Shown piece by piece: positions 1 through 8,405 of a DNA stretch of 64,000 nt. Position 1 is the first letter of the stretch; every line of letters starts with the position of its first letter. The position numbers were made by a program, and so were the translations under genes. This DNA is from Microbacterium sp. 2FI. Its GTDB lineage: Bacteria; Actinomycetota; Actinomycetes; Actinomycetales; Microbacteriaceae. Location: positions 1 through 64,000 of the forward strand of contig NZ_SCMR01000001.1 of the NCBI RefSeq assembly GCF_005502885.1, written 5' to 3'. Under the pieces are notes generated by a model. The model was given only the letters and a program-made list of their open reading frames with translations. It was not told the origin of the DNA and did not search any database.

Positions 1-495
1 CAGAACGCGTGGATCGAGATGATGGAGGCTGAGCTCGCGGCGAGCCACCCCGACATCGAGCTCGTGGAGACCGTTTACGGTGACGACGACGACCAGACCT
101 CGTTCGACAAGACTGCGGCGCTGCTGCAGACGTACCCGGAGCTGAAGGGCATCGTCTCGCCCACCACGGTCGGGATCTCGGCTGCGGCACGGTACCTGTC
201 GACGTCGGAGTACAAGGGCCAGGTCGCGCTGACCGGTCTGGGCACGCCGAACCAGATGCGGGAGTACGTCGAGGACGGCACCGTGACCGCGTTCGCACTG
301 TGGAACCCGGCGGATCTGGGTTACCTGGCCGCGTTCGCGACGCAGGCGCTGATCACGGGTGAGATCACCGGTGAAGAGGGCGACTCGTTCGAGGCCGGCA
401 AGCTCGGCACGTTCGAGGTCGGCGAGGGCGCCAGCGTCCTCCTCGGCGACCCCTACGTCTTCGACGCCGACAACATCGGCGACTTCGACTTCTGA
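1..495 (+). CDS. rhaS: Sugar (rhamnose-type) ABC transporter substrate-binding protein, 3' part
   Basis: Only the C-terminal ~164 residues are present; the frame is open from base 1, so the start lies outside the window. The sequence has the periplasmic-binding-protein type 1 fold pattern of RhaS-like rhamnose binding proteins: a stretch on successive generations of target turnover (DDQTSFDKTAALLQTYPELK), then a hinge segment ending GLGTPNQMREYVEDGTV and a C-terminal lobe with FALWNPADLGYLA. In known rhamnose operons such a lipoprotein delivers rhamnose to an RhaPQT transporter at the membrane. The next gene downstream is a secreted rhamnosidase, which supports rhamnose over ribose or autoinducer-2 as substrate. 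Substrate assignment is inference from family resemblance and context. Confidence 0.8.
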   Translation, partial: QNAWIEMMEAELAASHPDIELVETVYGDDDDQTSFDKTAALLQTYPELKGIVSPTTVGISAAARYLSTSEYKGQVALTGLGTPNQMREYVEDGTVTAFALWNPADLGYLAAFATQALITGEITGEEGDSFEAGKLGTFEVGEGASVLLGDPYVFDADNIGDFDF

Positions 496-513
496 GCCGA
501 AGCACCACAACCC

Positions 514-543
514 GCCGGCGGCGTGCAGAGCCGCGCCGCCGGC
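514..543 (+). terminator. Hairpin after the binding-protein gene
   Basis: A perfect 10-bp stem (GCCGGCGGCG at 514-523 pairing with 534-543) with a 10-nt loop starts 18 nt after the stop codon. No U-tract follows, as is common in high-GC actinobacteria. It may partly separate the transport operon from the rhamnosidase gene. Confidence 0.55.
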
Positions 544-655
544 ACCACAGACGTATCCGAGTGACTCACTGCGGTGACGTCTCATCGGTGCGCGCCCGAA
601 ACGGGCGAACCAACCTCAAACCCACCAGAGAACGACCCGATCCAAGGAGAATCCC

Positions 656-3600
656 GTGTCTCGACGAAGCGACCCGAAAAACCTGACCCTCGCCCGCCCG
701 CCGGCCCCGAGAGCCCAGGCTCGGCCACTGCGCACCGCCGTGTGCGTGATCGCCGCAGCATCCCTCGCCGCAGGCGCTTTCGTCGGGGTCTCCTCGACGG
801 CCGTCGCCGCCACGGCAGACGCCGCCGGCAAGGACTGGAGCTTCAATCCCGTCACGGCGCTCACCGCGGACACCTTCGCGGCACCGCCGGCAGAAGACCT
901 GCCGTGGGTGCGCGTGAACATGCCGCCGACGGCCGACCCTGCCCTCCTCCGCCAGCTGCTCGAAGAGGCCAAGGCCGCGAACATCGGCGGCGTGGAGCTC
1001 GGCCAGGGCGCATACCCCAACGATGCGCAGCTCATCGAGATCCTCGAGACGGCCAACGAGCTGGGCATCAAGGTCAGCCTCAGCCACGGCCCGACGCAGA
1101 ATCCCACCGGGTACTCGATCAACGACGACCACGCGCGCAAGACACTCGTGATCAGTCGTGCTGCTGTCGCCGGCGGCGCGACGTTCACGGGAGCGCTGCC
1201 CGCCCCGGCCGCCTCGCCGAACCGGACGACGGTCGTCGCGGTCGTCGCCTACCAGTGCACGTCAGCGTGCGGGCCCACGGGCCAGGCGGTGCTCGATCCC
1301 GACTCGGCCATCGACCTCACCTCCACGCTGACCGGCACGAACACGCTCGGCGTCGAAGGCGGCACCACGGCGGGCTCGCTCACCTGGACCGCACCCGCCG
1401 GCGGAACCTGGCAGGTCGTCACCTTCTGGAGTCGAGGTGCGTTCAATCAGCCCGATCCGTTCTCGACCGAGGGCCACGACCAGCTGATCGCGAGCATGGA
1501 GGCTGCCTGGACGCCCGAGATCGCCGAACTCATGCGCGAGAACGGCGGAGACCTGTTCTACGACTCGCACTCCAGCGACCGCGGTTCACCCGACGAGCTG
1601 TGGACCAACGACATGGCTGCGGAGTTCGCCGATCGCGCCGGCTATGAGCTGACACCGAACCTCGCTGCACTCTTCCCGACGTCGTTCAGCTTCGCCGACG
1701 GAACCGCCCCGCGCGTCTTCAACGATCTGGTGGAGGTGCGCACCGACCTCTGGCTCGAGAACCACATCCGCCCGACGCAGGAGTGGATCCGCGACTACGG
1801 CTTCGTCATGCGACTTCAGCCTGAAGGCGAGCGCTCGGCGACGATTCCGATCTTCGATCAGGCTGCGGTGTCTGCCGAGCTCGATCGTCCCGAGCACGAG
1901 TCGCTCTTCGCGGTCGACGAGGTCGACAGCTACCTGCCGATCGCGTCGGCCAACCACCTCACGGGCAACCCGTGGTACTCCACCGAGTGCTGCGCGGTGT
2001 CGGGCGGTGCCAACGCCGAGAGCCTGGAGAGCGTGCAGGTCCGCATGAACAAGAGCTTCGCCGGCGGCATCACGAAGATGGTGTATCACGTGTACCCCTA
2101 CGGTGAATCGGCCACGAGCCGGTGGCCGGGCTACCACAACTTCGGTGCGGCCGGATTCTCGAACGGGTGGGGCGTGCGTCAGCCGAACTGGTTCGCCGAC
2201 GGAGCCGAGGTCAACCTCGACATGGCACGCAACCAGCAGGTGCTCACGCAGGGCGACGCGAAGGTCGACGTCGCCGTCTTCCTGCAGAACTACCTGTACC
2301 TGCAGCCGTCGGTGGTCGCGAGTGGATTCCGCATGTGGCGTGACCCGGGTCTCGAGCGCGCCGGCTACACGCGCGACTACCTCAGCCCGCGTCTGCTCGA
2401 CCTGCCGAACGTCGAGGTCACCGACGGCCGCCTCGCGGTGGACGGTCCCTCGTACGGAGCGCTCGTGATCGACAGCACCCTGGAGCCCGCGAACTTCCCC
2501 GAGAAGACGTCGATGCCGCTCGATGCGGCAGAGCGCTTCCTCGCGTTCGCACAGGAAGGACTCCCGGTGATCGTGGTCGGCGCACCGCCGAGCAAGACCA
2601 CGGGGAACACCCCCGAGGATGACGCCGCGCTGCAGGCTGTGATCGCGGAACTCCTCGCCCTCGACAACGTGCAACAGGTCGCGAACCAGGCTGCGGTGCC
2701 CGCTGCCCTTGAGGCTGCCGGCGTCGAACCGGCGGCGAAGCCGAGTGAGGAGAGCGGTCTGCTGAGTGTTCGTCGTGTCGACGAGGCGACGGATACCGAC
2801 TACTTCTTCCTCTACAACCAGGGAATGGTCGGTGCTCCGTCGGGCACGCCCGCCGGGTATCAGTACAACTTCGAAGGAGCGTGGGCCTGCGTGACGCCCG
2901 GAATCACCACCGGATGCGTCGACCAGGGTGAGCCCATCGACATCGAGGTCGCGCTCGAGGGCGACGGATATCCGTTCGTGCTGGATGCTGCGAGCGGCGA
3001 GGTCACGCCGATCGCCGAGTACCGGGTGGAGGACGGCCGAGTCATCGTGCCGCTCGCCCTCGGGATCGATGAGGACACGATCATCGCTCTGGCCGACGAC
3101 CCGACCCGCTTCGGCGCCGCCGCTCCGGGCGTGTTCGTCACCTCGACACAGGCCGATGGCGGCGCCGTCGTCAACGCTGAGGGTCGGGTGGTCGTCCGCG
3201 CCGATGCGCAGGGCAACTACAAGACCACGCTGAGCGACGGCCGCACCGTCAGCACGCCGGTCGGCAAGGTCATGCCCGACGTCGACCTCTCGGCTGCGAC
3301 GTGGCAGCTCACCGTGGAGGACTGGAAGCCTGCGAACGACTACGCCACGACCTTCGGCGTGGCCGCGATGGCGACCGACAAGTCGACCGTCAGCGTCGAG
3401 CTGGACGCTCTCAAGCCCTGGCGTGAGATCGCCGGACTCGAGAACACATCGGGCATCGGAACCTACTCGACGACGTTCACGCTGTCGAAGTGGGGCAAGA
3501 GCGACGGGGCGCACCTCGACCTCGGCAAGGTGTTCGACACGTACACCGTGAAGGTCAACGGTCACAGCGTGGCCGTCGACCAGCTCGACAGCCGTGTCGA

Positions 3601-3781
3601 CGTGACGCCGTACCTCGTCAAGGGTGCCAACACGCTCGAGGTTCGGGTGGCCTCGACGCTCATCAACCGGCTGCGGAGCCTCGACACCGCGGCTGCGGCT
3701 CGGACGGCGTACAACTACGGTCTGCTCGGTCCGGTGGTCATCGACACGTTCGGTGAGAAGGAGATCCCGGTCTCACGCTGA
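656..3781 (+). CDS. Secreted GH106-type alpha-L-rhamnosidase
   Basis: A 1041-residue protein with a Sec signal peptide (basic start, hydrophobic residues ~27-50, likely cleavage after AVAATA). The catalytic region follows the GH106 / PF17132 pattern: an early IGGVELGQG segment, a Y-DSH block near residue 300, and acidic motifs QPEGE (E390, E392), DEVDSY (~421-426) and STECC (E444) that are candidates for catalytic or metal-binding acids. Residues ~880-1030 look like a galactose-binding beta-sandwich (VNGHSV, VTPYLVKGANTLEVRV). There is no LPXTG or membrane anchor, so it is probably released. It would cleave alpha-L-rhamnosides outside the cell and feed the transporter upstream. The GTG start is chosen because AAGGAGA (644-650) lies 5 nt away and the signal peptide begins here. 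GH106 membership is fairly sure; the exact linkage is unknown. Confidence 0.8.
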   Translation: MSRRSDPKNLTLARPPAPRAQARPLRTAVCVIAAASLAAGAFVGVSSTAVAATADAAGKDWSFNPVTALTADTFAAPPAEDLPWVRVNMPPTADPALLRQLLEEAKAANIGGVELGQGAYPNDAQLIEILETANELGIKVSLSHGPTQNPTGYSINDDHARKTLVISRAAVAGGATFTGALPAPAASPNRTTVVAVVAYQCTSACGPTGQAVLDPDSAIDLTSTLTGTNTLGVEGGTTAGSLTWTAPAGGTWQVVTFWSRGAFNQPDPFSTEGHDQLIASMEAAWTPEIAELMRENGGDLFYDSHSSDRGSPDELWTNDMAAEFADRAGYELTPNLAALFPTSFSFADGTAPRVFNDLVEVRTDLWLENHIRPTQEWIRDYGFVMRLQPEGERSATIPIFDQAAVSAELDRPEHESLFAVDEVDSYLPIASANHLTGNPWYSTECCAVSGGANAESLESVQVRMNKSFAGGITKMVYHVYPYGESATSRWPGYHNFGAAGFSNGWGVRQPNWFADGAEVNLDMARNQQVLTQGDAKVDVAVFLQNYLYLQPSVVASGFRMWRDPGLERAGYTRDYLSPRLLDLPNVEVTDGRLAVDGPSYGALVIDSTLEPANFPEKTSMPLDAAERFLAFAQEGLPVIVVGAPPSKTTGNTPEDDAALQAVIAELLALDNVQQVANQAAVPAALEAAGVEPAAKPSEESGLLSVRRVDEATDTDYFFLYNQGMVGAPSGTPAGYQYNFEGAWACVTPGITTGCVDQGEPIDIEVALEGDGYPFVLDAASGEVTPIAEYRVEDGRVIVPLALGIDEDTIIALADDPTRFGAAAPGVFVTSTQADGGAVVNAEGRVVVRADAQGNYKTTLSDGRTVSTPVGKVMPDVDLSAATWQLTVEDWKPANDYATTFGVAAMATDKSTVSVELDALKPWREIAGLENTSGIGTYSTTFTLSKWGKSDGAHLDLGKVFDTYTVKVNGHSVAVDQLDSRVDVTPYLVKGANTLEVRVASTLINRLRSLDTAAAARTAYNYGLLGPVVIDTFGEKEIPVSR

Positions 3782-3802
3782 CCGGCCTTCTGAGATGACG
3801 GA

Positions 3803-3830
3803 GGGGCGGGTCGCTTGCGCGGCCCGCCCC
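3803..3830. terminator. Bidirectional hairpin between rhamnosidase and decarboxylase
   Basis: A 12-bp stem with one G-U pair (3803-3814 with 3819-3830) and a TTGC loop sits between two convergent genes ending at 3781 and 3860. It is very GC-rich and should work from either side. Confidence 0.7.
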
Positions 3831-3859
3831 TTCGGGCTGCCCGCGCGGATGCGGCACGA

Positions 3860-5344
3860 TCAGCGCGCGACCACCTGGATCGACGCGAGAGTCGGGTCGG
3901 CGGCGTAGGCGATGCGGCCGCCATCGGCGAGCGTCTGGCGGAGGGCCTCGATCGCGGTCGCGCTGACGACCTCGCCGGGTGCGAGCACGGGAACCCCCGG
4001 CGGATACGGGGCAACGAGCTCGGCGCACACCCGTCCGACGGTGGCGTCGACTGGAACGGTCTCGTGCCGTGCGAAGAACGCCTCGCGCGGCGCGAGCGCC
4101 GTCTCGGCATCCACGGTCCACGCGGGCGACACCGCTGGGTGCCGGGGTTCCCCGCGATGCCGCTCGACCGCCGCGATCAGTTCGTGGAGCAGACGGTCGA
4201 CCGCGGGGGCGGCATCCGCCATCGTGATGATGGGCACGATCACGTCGCGATCCGCCATCTCGACGGGCAGACCCGCGGCGAGCAGGTCACGCTCGATGGC
4301 GTGGCCGTGCGCGCCGGTTCCGGAGAGGTGTACGACGAGCTTCGCGGGATCGACCGTGAGCTCGTCGCTCGAGCGCAGCACGGCGATGCCGGCCACGCCT
4401 TCGAGCCGGTCGCGTGCTCGCGCCACCAGCGCGACGAGATCGTCGATGAGTCGGATGCCGTGCTGCTCGAGCAGGGCGCGCGATGCATCGGCGCTCGCGA
4501 GGATCGCTCCGGCGGCGCTCGTCGTGTGCGAGGCGTCGAAGGCCCGCTCGAGGCGGTCGGGGTCGAGGAGCGCGCCCGAGCGGGTGGTGCGGGCGACGAG
4601 GAGCGCGCCCTGACTCCACGTGGGCAGGGTCTTGTGGGCGCTCATCACGAGCGCGTCGGCACCGCGTGCGAGCGCGTGCTCGGGAACCCGCGGTGAGAAG
4701 CCGAAGTACGCGGCCCACGCGCCGTCGACGACGAGCGGCACGCCCGCCTCGTGTGCAGCAGCGGCGATCGCCTCGATGTCGCTCATTGTGCCGACATACG
4801 ACGGATCGCCGATCACGACGCCGCATGCGTCGGGGTTCGCGGCGAGCGCTGTGCGCACGGCGCTCGCCGGAATCGCGCCGGGGAGCCCTGTCGTCACGTC
4901 GATCTCGGGCCGCACCCACACCGGGCGCAGACCCGCGAACACGATCGCCAGCAGGAGCGAACGGTGGAGCGTCCGCGAGACGACGACGCTCTGGTCGGGG
5001 CGTCCGAGCGCCAGCACCGCGGCCTGGTTCGCGTGCGTCGAGCCGCCCACCGACAGGCGGCACCAGTCGACGCCCCACGCGTTCGCAGCGCGGCGTTCGG
5101 CATCGGCGAGCACGGTGTCGGCATCCTTCATCGTGCCGAGCCCGCCGTAGAACGGCACGTCGCCGCGGATCACGTCGCCCACGAGATCCGTCCGGTGCTT
5201 GTGCCCCGGAATCGTGAACGGCGTCACGGCGCCTGAGCGCACCGCCTCGTCGAAGCCGAGCCAGGCCGCCAGCAGCGGCGCGTCGGCGGCGAGGCCGAGC
5301 GGATCACGCGGGTCGCGGGGATCGGAGGGATCGGATGCCGTCAC
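3860..5344 (-). CDS. Orn/Lys/Arg decarboxylase family PLP enzyme
   Basis: 494 residues, fold type I PLP enzyme of the short basic amino-acid decarboxylase group. Visible marks are PGHKH near residue 47, a glycine-rich phosphate site LSVGGSTHAN, DGAWAAYFGF, and the Schiff-base lysine K238 in SAHKTLP. The family decarboxylates arginine, lysine or ornithine to agmatine, cadaverine or putrescine; which one cannot be told here. It lacks the N-terminal wing domain of the large enterobacterial inducible enzymes and matches the short SpeA-like form of Gram-positives. GTG start: a TAGGGT -10-like hexamer (5351-5356, minus strand) lies exactly 6 nt upstream, which suggests a leaderless mRNA. An agmatine deiminase occurs 56 kb away (61025-62089); any link is speculative. 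Confidence 0.8.
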   Translation of the reverse strand: MTASDPSDPRDPRDPLGLAADAPLLAAWLGFDEAVRSGAVTPFTIPGHKHRTDLVGDVIRGDVPFYGGLGTMKDADTVLADAERRAANAWGVDWCRLSVGGSTHANQAAVLALGRPDQSVVVSRTLHRSLLLAIVFAGLRPVWVRPEIDVTTGLPGAIPASAVRTALAANPDACGVVIGDPSYVGTMSDIEAIAAAAHEAGVPLVVDGAWAAYFGFSPRVPEHALARGADALVMSAHKTLPTWSQGALLVARTTRSGALLDPDRLERAFDASHTTSAAGAILASADASRALLEQHGIRLIDDLVALVARARDRLEGVAGIAVLRSSDELTVDPAKLVVHLSGTGAHGHAIERDLLAAGLPVEMADRDVIVPIITMADAAPAVDRLLHELIAAVERHRGEPRHPAVSPAWTVDAETALAPREAFFARHETVPVDATVGRVCAELVAPYPPGVPVLAPGEVVSATAIEALRQTLADGGRIAYAADPTLASIQVVAR

Positions 5345-5407
5345 GGTGCCACCCTAGTTCGCCCCTCTTCCTGGCACCTCGGGTCGCCGCACGCGAGAAT
5401 GGCGCGC

Positions 5408-5773
5408 ATGAGACTTGTCCAGATCGCCCAGCGCGCCGTCGACCTCCAGCGCGCGGCCGAGTTCTACACGGTGCTGCTCGAGACCGAACCGAGCGCGAGA
5501 TTCGATCCTCCGGGACTGCTGTTCTTCGACCTCGACGGCGTACGGCTGCTGCTCGATCGCAACGCGCCGTCATCGCTCCTCTACCTCCAGGTGCACAACG
5601 TGCACGAGGCGCTCGAACGGCTCGATGGCATGGTCGATGTCGTCTCGCCCCCACACGTCATCTTCACGCACACCGACGACACGCTCGGGCCCGCCGGCCA
5701 CGAGGAGTGGCAGGCGTTCATCGCCGATTCAGAGGGAAACACGGTCGCCCTCGTCGCGTTCCAGCGTCCATGA
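5408..5773 (+). CDS. Small VOC (glyoxalase/bleomycin-resistance fold) protein
   Basis: About 121 residues with a single vicinal-oxygen-chelate module pair: beta-alpha-beta start (RLVQIAQRAVDLQRAAEFY), then LLFFDLDGVRLLL, and the C-terminal DSEGNTVALV signature. Members bind metals and act as lyases, dioxygenases or binding proteins; the metal ligands are not diagnostic here, so no substrate is proposed. Two ATGs are possible, 5399 and 5408. I prefer 5408 because homologues usually begin MRL and a GAGAAT hexamer ends 7 nt before it, consistent with leaderless initiation. The gene is divergent from the decarboxylase. Confidence 0.7.
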   Translation: MRLVQIAQRAVDLQRAAEFYTVLLETEPSARFDPPGLLFFDLDGVRLLLDRNAPSSLLYLQVHNVHEALERLDGMVDVVSPPHVIFTHTDDTLGPAGHEEWQAFIADSEGNTVALVAFQRP

Positions 5774-5809
5774 GGCCGGTGGTGGCGCGCTGAGGGGGAG
5801 ACTGGGGGA

Positions 5810-6607
5810 ATGGATGCCGCACTCCCCGCCCTGACCGAGATGCCCGCGCCCCGGTTCGTCATGTCGGCCGAGGGCTATCGGATCGCCACCTACCTGTGGG
5901 GCGACGAGGACGCGCCGACGGTGCTGTGCGTCCACGGCTTCGCGTCGAGCTGTCGCGACAACTGGGTCAGCACGGGATGGGTGCGTGACCTCACGCGCGC
6001 CGGCTTCCGCGTGCTGGGCGTCGACCAGCGCGGCCACGGTGCGAGCGACAAACCCCACGAGCCCTCCGCGTACGCCATGGACGCGCTCGTCGGCGACCTC
6101 GTCGAGGTGCTCGATACCCACCTCGTCGACTCGGTTCTGTACGCCGGCTACTCGCTGGGTGCCCGTGTCGGCTGGCAGCTCGCGGTCACGGCGCCCGAGC
6201 GCGTCTCGACGGCGGTGCTCGGCGGCATCCCGGATGGTCGTCCGCTCGCCCGGCTGCAGATCGAGCAGGCGCGCGCGTACGCCGATCACGGCACCGCGGT
6301 CGAAGACCCGGTGACGCGCAACTATGTCACCCTCGCCGAGCGCGTGCCCGGCAACGACCTGCGCGCGCTCGTCGCGCTCGCCGAGGGGATGCGCCTCGGC
6401 GACGCCGATCCCGATCCGGCCCAACCGCCGCAGCAGCCGGTGCTCTTCGCGACCGGCAGCGAAGACGCCATCCTCGAGCGCTCGATGGGGCTCGCGGCGG
6501 CGACGCCGCGCGGAGAGTTCGTCGAGCTGCCCGACCGGCATCACTTCAACGCGCCCGGATCGCGGGTGTTCCGGCAGGCGGCGGTCGAGTTCTTCACGCG
6601 GGCGTGA
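5810..6607 (+). CDS. Alpha/beta hydrolase
   Basis: 265 residues with a complete alpha/beta-hydrolase frame: oxyanion strand VLCVHGFASS, DQRGHGAS, nucleophile elbow GYSLGAR (Ser near residue 114), a late acidic strand FATGSEDAI and the catalytic His in DRHHFNAPG. No signal peptide, so cytoplasmic. It may be an esterase, lactonase or C-C hydrolase; the substrate is unknown. It starts 36 nt after the VOC gene in the same direction, and GGGGGAG upstream serves as ribosome site, so the two may be cotranscribed. Confidence 0.8.
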   Translation: MDAALPALTEMPAPRFVMSAEGYRIATYLWGDEDAPTVLCVHGFASSCRDNWVSTGWVRDLTRAGFRVLGVDQRGHGASDKPHEPSAYAMDALVGDLVEVLDTHLVDSVLYAGYSLGARVGWQLAVTAPERVSTAVLGGIPDGRPLARLQIEQARAYADHGTAVEDPVTRNYVTLAERVPGNDLRALVALAEGMRLGDADPDPAQPPQQPVLFATGSEDAILERSMGLAAATPRGEFVELPDRHHFNAPGSRVFRQAAVEFFTRA

Positions 6608-6662
6608 GGGCGGTGGTCCTCGCGAGGGCGTGGCCGAACGATCGGTCAGATAGTCTGAACCC

Positions 6663-8270
6663 GTGAGCGCCTACGTCTCGGCGTTCGAGCTGTTCTCCAT
6701 CGGAGTAGGACCCTCGAGCTCCCACACGGTCGGACCCATGCGGGCGGCCCGCGACTTCGCCATGCGTCTGCGCGAGGAGGGGCTGCTCGATCAGGTCGAG
6801 CGCGTGACGTGCACGCTGTACGGCTCGCTCGGAGCCACCGGCATCGGTCACGGAACCCCCGACGCGGTCGTCGCAGGCCTGCAGGGGCTCGAGCCCGAGA
6901 CGGTCGACCCCGCGGTCGTGCGATCGGCCTGGTCGGCCTGGCCTTCGGGTGCAGAACTTGCTCTTGACGGCACCCGCCCGATCGCGTTCGACAAGTCCGA
7001 CGTCGTCTTCGCCCCGCGCACGCGCTTGCCGGCGCACCCCAACGCCATGACGCTCGAAGCGTGGGGGACGGCCGGGGCTCGTGCGGGCGGGCGACCGGAG
7101 GGATCGGATGCGTCCGCCGCCGTCCGCGCGACCGGGGTCGCCTATGACGCGGGGGAGTCGGCATCCGTCGCCCGTGTCGAGGACGACGCCGACCTCGTGC
7201 TGCGCGAGACCTATTACTCGGTGGGCGGGGGTTTCATCCGCCGCGACGGTGAACCGCCCCGCATCGCGCCGCACGCGTATCCGCTCGACTTCGCGAGCGC
7301 GGAAGACCTGCTGAACCTCTGCGACGAGCGGGGCCTCACGATCGCCGAGGCGGCTCGGCTCAACGAAGAGGCGCTGCGGTCTGACGAGGACATCGCCGCC
7401 GGACTCGACGCGATCTGGGACGCCATGTCGGCCTGCGTCGAAGCCGGCCTTCGCGCCGACGGCGTGCTGCCGGGCATGCTGGCGGTTCGGCGGCGGGCGG
7501 GCGCGATCCGCGAGCAGCTCGAGGTCGCCGAGTCGACCGGGCACCGCGAGCTGCCGGGGGAGTGGCTCGGCGCCTTCGCCCTCGCCGTCAACGAAGAGAA
7601 CGCCGCCGGCGGCCGCGTCGTCACTGCGCCGACCAACGGCGCCGCCGGAATCCTGCCGGCGGTCGCGATGTACTGGTGGCGGTTCCTGGCCGACTCGGGC
7701 CTCGGCGCCGGTAACGCTGTCACCCCGTACGGCGAGCTGGTGGGCAGCGCCCTCCTCGGCTTCGCCGGGCACCCTGAGCCCCTGCAGACCCATGAGGAAG
7801 ACGCCGAGGTGGTGGCCGAGGCGAACCGCCGTCGCGGCATCCGTCGCTTCCTTCTCACCGCGACCGCGCTGGGGTCGCTCTTCAAGGCCAACGCCTCGAT
7901 CTCCGGTGCTGAGGGCGGCTGCCAGGCCGAGGTGGGGTCGGCGTGCGCGATGGCCGCGGGCGGACTCACCGCCGTGATGGGCGGCACGAACCGGCAGATC
8001 GAGAACGCCGCCGAGATCGCGATGGAGCACCACCTGGGGCTCACGTGCGACCCGGTCGGCGGGCTCGTGCAGATCCCGTGCATCGAGCGGAACGCGATCG
8101 CAGCGTCGACCGCGGTGACCGCCGCGCGCCTCGCGCTGCGCGGCGACGGCTCGCACTACGTCTCGCTCGATGCCGTGGTCGAGACGATGCGCCAGACCGG
8201 CATCGACATGTCGACGAAGTACAAGGAGACCAGCGAGGGCGGCCTCGCGGTCAACGTCATCGAGTGCTGA
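6663..8270 (+). CDS. sdaA: L-serine ammonia-lyase, single-chain iron-sulfur type
   Basis: 535 residues; deaminates L-serine to pyruvate and ammonia using a [4Fe-4S] cluster. The N-terminal beta domain opens with the family mark ELFSIGVGPSSSHTVGPMRA; the C-terminal alpha domain has the cluster-cysteine region GGCQAEVGSACAM (C420, C428) and CDPVGG / IPCIERN (C462, C473). E. coli SdaA is about 454 residues. The excess is largely a 35-40 residue Gly/Ala/acid-rich insert near residues 138-180 of the beta domain, between HPNAMTL and ETYYSVGGGF. GTG start: TAGTCT (6651-6656) lies exactly 6 nt upstream, pointing to leaderless transcription. Confidence 0.92.
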   Translation: MSAYVSAFELFSIGVGPSSSHTVGPMRAARDFAMRLREEGLLDQVERVTCTLYGSLGATGIGHGTPDAVVAGLQGLEPETVDPAVVRSAWSAWPSGAELALDGTRPIAFDKSDVVFAPRTRLPAHPNAMTLEAWGTAGARAGGRPEGSDASAAVRATGVAYDAGESASVARVEDDADLVLRETYYSVGGGFIRRDGEPPRIAPHAYPLDFASAEDLLNLCDERGLTIAEAARLNEEALRSDEDIAAGLDAIWDAMSACVEAGLRADGVLPGMLAVRRRAGAIREQLEVAESTGHRELPGEWLGAFALAVNEENAAGGRVVTAPTNGAAGILPAVAMYWWRFLADSGLGAGNAVTPYGELVGSALLGFAGHPEPLQTHEEDAEVVAEANRRRGIRRFLLTATALGSLFKANASISGAEGGCQAEVGSACAMAAGGLTAVMGGTNRQIENAAEIAMEHHLGLTCDPVGGLVQIPCIERNAIAASTAVTAARLALRGDGSHYVSLDAVVETMRQTGIDMSTKYKETSEGGLAVNVIEC

Positions 8271-8350
8271 GGGGTGCGTCGCTGCTTGTCGAGGACTGAG
8301 GTGGCAGCCGCGCGGCATCCACTCGTCCCGGGTTTGGGGCGCGCCGCGTC

Positions 8351-8381
8351 CACGACACGCCGACGGTTCCGGCGCGTCGTG
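8351..8381. terminator. Bidirectional hairpin between sdaA and ltrA
   Basis: Two 12-nt arms (8351-8362 and 8370-8381) pair with one mismatch around a 7-nt loop. It lies between convergent genes that end at 8270 and 8406. The rest of this 135-nt gap shows nothing else. Confidence 0.55.
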
Positions 8382-8405
8382 CACGGGAGACGCCCCGAAC
8401 GCGGG

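Noticed and set aside
1586-3565. Long open frame (659 codons) antisense to the rhamnosidase
   Set aside because: High GC leaves few stop codons in this frame. The translation is Arg/Val/His-rich with no family motif, and the plus-strand gene has clear domains.
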